64,000 bases of DNA from Catellatospora citrea (GTDB lineage: Bacteria; Actinomycetota; Actinomycetes; Mycobacteriales; Micromonosporaceae). Location of the stretch: NCBI RefSeq assembly GCF_003610235.1, contig NZ_RAPR01000001.1, forward strand, positions 5,828,001-5,892,000. Reading direction: 5' to 3'. Below the pieces are notes generated by a model. That model was not told where the DNA came from, did not search any database, and was given only the letters and a program-made list of their open reading frames with translations. Positions 62,136 through 64,000 of this stretch are shown in pieces; the first letter of the stretch is position 1, and every line of letters starts with the position of its first letter. The translations under genes were made by a program, and so were the position numbers.

Positions 62136-62304
62136 AACGGGCGCCGTCCTGCGGCGCTGGTCAGGACGCCGCTGACGGTCTGGATGACGCCCGTGGCGAG
62201 CAGGTCGCCGTAGTACGCGCCGCCGGGGTGGTGAGTGGCGGTCGTGGTGTTAAGGAGGTCGATACCCGGGCAGGTCAAGGCCTTCGACGGGGGACGGAGC
62301 GCGC
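62136..62304. other. Intergenic stretch, possible minus-strand remnant
   Basis: These 169 bases hold no recognised gene. Read on the minus strand there is a protein-like phrase (GGAYYGDLLATGVIQTVSGV) without start or family, possibly the remains of a lost gene. No hairpin is seen apart from the family B element just before it. Confidence 0.3.
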
Positions 62305-63204
62305 TCAGCCCTGCGCCATCGACACCGGGTTGGCGTCCGTCGCGGCGCGGACGAACTCGCGCACCCGGGCGGTGGTGTTCGACTCCAGCCACACCGGCCC
62401 GCGCTCGATCGGCGGCGCGTCGGAGATCGGCACGTAGGCGATGTCCGGCCGCGGGTGGTACTGCCGCGTCTGCTCGCCCACGGGCAGCACCCCGCGGCCC
62501 AGCGCGACCAGCGACAGCATCTCGGAGAACGTCTTGCCCGACGGTCCCTTCGGCACCGGCCGGCCCGACGGCGTGTGCTCGGGCGTGCGGTCGCGCTTGA
62601 ACTCCGCCGACGTCACCGCCGGGTACTGGATCACCGGGTGGTCGCCGAGCGCCTCCAGCGGCACCGACTCCCGCCCGGCCAGCGGATGCGCCGCCGGCAC
62701 GGCCAGCACCCGCCGCTCCACCATCAGCGCCGGGCCGCGGGCCATCCCGTCGAACGGGTACGCCGCGACCAGGATGTCGATCGAGCCGTCGAGCAGGCTG
62801 GCCCGCGAGTTGTACAGCTGCACCTCGTGCACGTCGACCTCGCACTCGGGATGCCGTGCGGTGAACAGGTTGACCGCCTTGAGCAGCACCGGCGCCAGGT
62901 ACTCGCCGAGGAACGCCACCCGCAGCCGCCCCGCCACCCCGCGCCCGGCGTCGACGGCCCGGCGCAGCGCCTCGTCCAGCTGCGCGACCAGCGGGGCCAG
63001 GTCGTCGGCGAGCTGCCGGCCGATGGGCGTGAGCCGCACGACCCGGCTGGTGCGCTCGAACAGCGGTGCGCCGACGCGCCGCTCCAGCTTCTTGATCACG
63101 TGGCTGATCCGGCCGGTCGTCACGTGCAGGCGCTCCGCCGTACGGCCGAAATGCAGCTCCTCGGCCAGCGTCAGGAACGTCTCCAGCTCGTGCCGCTCCA
63201 GCAT
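62305..63204 (-). CDS. LysR-family transcriptional regulator
   Basis: The 299-residue protein has a LysR HTH (ELETFLTLAEELHFGRTAERLHVTTGRISHVIKKLERR, in which the usual SQxI is replaced by SHVI) and an effector domain from about 90. GGAGG lies five bases before ATG 63204. It is divergent from the DUF1801 gene with about 160 bp between, so control of the DUF1801-VOC pair is possible. Confidence 0.86.
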   Translation of the reverse strand: MLERHELETFLTLAEELHFGRTAERLHVTTGRISHVIKKLERRVGAPLFERTSRVVRLTPIGRQLADDLAPLVAQLDEALRRAVDAGRGVAGRLRVAFLGEYLAPVLLKAVNLFTARHPECEVDVHEVQLYNSRASLLDGSIDILVAAYPFDGMARGPALMVERRVLAVPAAHPLAGRESVPLEALGDHPVIQYPAVTSAEFKRDRTPEHTPSGRPVPKGPSGKTFSEMLSLVALGRGVLPVGEQTRQYHPRPDIAYVPISDAPPIERGPVWLESNTTARVREFVRAATDANPVSMAQG

Positions 63205-63366
63205 GCCGCCTCCGGTTCGTTGAATCCGAGTAAACGATCGTAGCCCGATCACGGCTTGGTCCGACCCGCCGGATGGCGAATCGTCAAGGGCGTCACCGGG
63301 ACACCGGACAGACCGGGGAGCAGGGCCGACGGCCCGCCCCGACCCACCGTCGACGAGGAAGCGACC

Positions 63367-63726
63367 ATGACGACGAACATCACCGACTACCTGACCGGCC
63401 TCGACCCCGCGCTCCGCGAGATCGGCGAGCAGGCCCGGCCGGTCATCGACGCCGCGCTGCCCGGCGCCGGCAGCGCGATGTGGCACGGCCACCCCGTGTG
63501 GGGCCTCGGCGACGTCCCCGGACGCCGGCCGATCTGCCTGCTGAAGGCGTACCCCTCCTATGTCACCTTCGGCCTGTGGCGCGGCCAGGAGGTCACCGAC
63601 CCGTCCGGCCGGCTCGAACCCGGCGCCCGGCAGATGGCCTCGGTGAAGCTGCGGTCGGTCGCCGACATCGACGCGGCACTGTTCGCCGACTGGCTGCGCC
63701 AGGCCCGCGCGCTGGAGGCGAACTGA
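63367..63726 (+). CDS. DUF1801-family protein
   Basis: The 119-residue protein matches DUF1801/YdhG-like proteins: LDPALREIGEQARPVIDAALPGAGSAMWHGHPVWGLGD, ICLLKAYPSYVTFGLWRG and the C-terminal ADIDAALFADWLRQA. Function is unknown, though frataxin-like folds have been suggested for the family. GAGGAAG precedes ATG 63367. Its stop overlaps the next gene's ATG by one base (TGATG), so the two are coupled. Confidence 0.8.
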   Translation: MTTNITDYLTGLDPALREIGEQARPVIDAALPGAGSAMWHGHPVWGLGDVPGRRPICLLKAYPSYVTFGLWRGQEVTDPSGRLEPGARQMASVKLRSVADIDAALFADWLRQARALEAN

Positions 63727-64000
63727 TGACGCCGCGGGTCAAGGCCTTCGACCACCTGGTCCTCAACGTCACCGACGTCGAGCGGTCCCTGGCGTTCTAC
63801 TGCGGGCTGCTCGGCCTCGCCCCGGTCCGGGTCGAGCAGTGGCGCGCCGGGCAGGTCGGCTTCCCCTCGGTGCGGGTCACCGCCGACACCATCATCGACC
63901 TGGTCCGGCGCCCCCGCGGCGAGTCGAACGTCGACCACCTCTGCCTGGTCGTCGACCCCCTCGACTGGCACGCCGTCATCGCCTCGGGCGTGTTCACCGT
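63726..64000 (+). CDS. VOC-superfamily protein (5' part, cut by the window end)
   Basis: The visible 91 codons start with FDHLVLNVTDVERSLAFYCGLLGL, the classic opening of a glyoxalase/bleomycin-resistance-type VOC module, and include a second metal-side strand in SNVDHLCLVV. The gene runs off the end of the window. Translational coupling to the DUF1801 gene (TGATG) suggests a shared, probably stress- or detoxification-related, role that cannot be specified. Confidence 0.8.
   Translation, partial: MTPRVKAFDHLVLNVTDVERSLAFYCGLLGLAPVRVEQWRAGQVGFPSVRVTADTIIDLVRRPRGESNVDHLCLVVDPLDWHAVIASGVFT

Noticed and set aside
62042..62845. Minus-strand 267-codon frame upstream of the last LysR gene's stop
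   Set aside because: It runs through the family B repeat and overlaps the LysR coding region out of frame; only a short protein-like phrase is seen, so at most it is a remnant.

Overview
The window comes from a high-GC actinomycete, probably Micromonosporaceae (Catellatospora, Actinoplanes or Dactylosporangium type). The evidence is the very strong G/C third-position bias, many GTG starts, GTGA/ATGA gene overlaps, leaderless promoters, tandem single-gene regulators and a large secreted polysaccharide-degrading repertoire. No rRNA, tRNA, CRISPR, phage or insertion sequence was recognised. The genus is an inference, not a sequence match.

Layout. 1-8.9 kb: an accessory YidC, a membrane-anchored AbfB protein, a large LAL-type LuxR regulator, an unusual phosphoesterase/saccharopine-dehydrogenase-like reading frame and a sortase-anchored wall protein. 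9-14 kb: a secreted GH5 mannanase with two FnIII modules and a CBM2, then a secreted sugar dehydrogenase carrying four beta/gamma-crystallin-like repeats. 14-24 kb: small regulator/enzyme pairs (LysR-EamA, acyl-ACP desaturase and acyltransferase, ArsR-type HTH with an MFS exporter and a flavin reductase, MerR with a serine hydrolase). 24-26.6 kb: a VOC protein, then a macro-domain protein divergent from a NADAR protein that overlaps an unrecognised conserved-looking gene. 26.7-37 kb: a complete non-phosphorylative L-fucose catabolic cluster (aldo/keto reductase, lactonase, dehydratase, SDR, FAH hydrolase) with LutABC lactate oxidation and an aldehyde:ferredoxin-oxidoreductase-like protein. The same 11-bp operator sits in both divergent promoters. 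37-47.6 kb: DivIVA-like protein, TSUP permease, GNAT, a YCII/ECF42 sigma pair, cyclase/LysR pair, Ser/Thr kinase, AA10 LPMO, DUF305 lipoprotein and a truncated sigma factor. 47.5-62 kb: a glucuronoxylan/aldouronate utilisation locus (LacI, esterase, LplB/YtcP-type permeases and binding protein, GH39, DUF624, GH42, GH67, mannonate dehydratase, GntR). 62-64 kb: LysR, DUF1801 and a VOC gene cut by the window end.

How it works together. Plant and fungal wall polysaccharides (mannan, chitin/cellulose, glucuronoxylan, fucosylated glycans) are cut outside the cell. Oligosaccharides enter through an ABC system that lacks its own ATPase here, and are split inside by GH39, GH42 and GH67. The released acids and deoxysugars go to mannonate dehydratase and the L-fucose pathway. 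Each locus has its own local repressor with a visible operator.

The most striking non-coding signal is a set of long, often perfect inverted repeats at nearly every convergent gene junction. They fall into at least three recurring families, and some of them supply the stop codon and last residues of the upstream gene.
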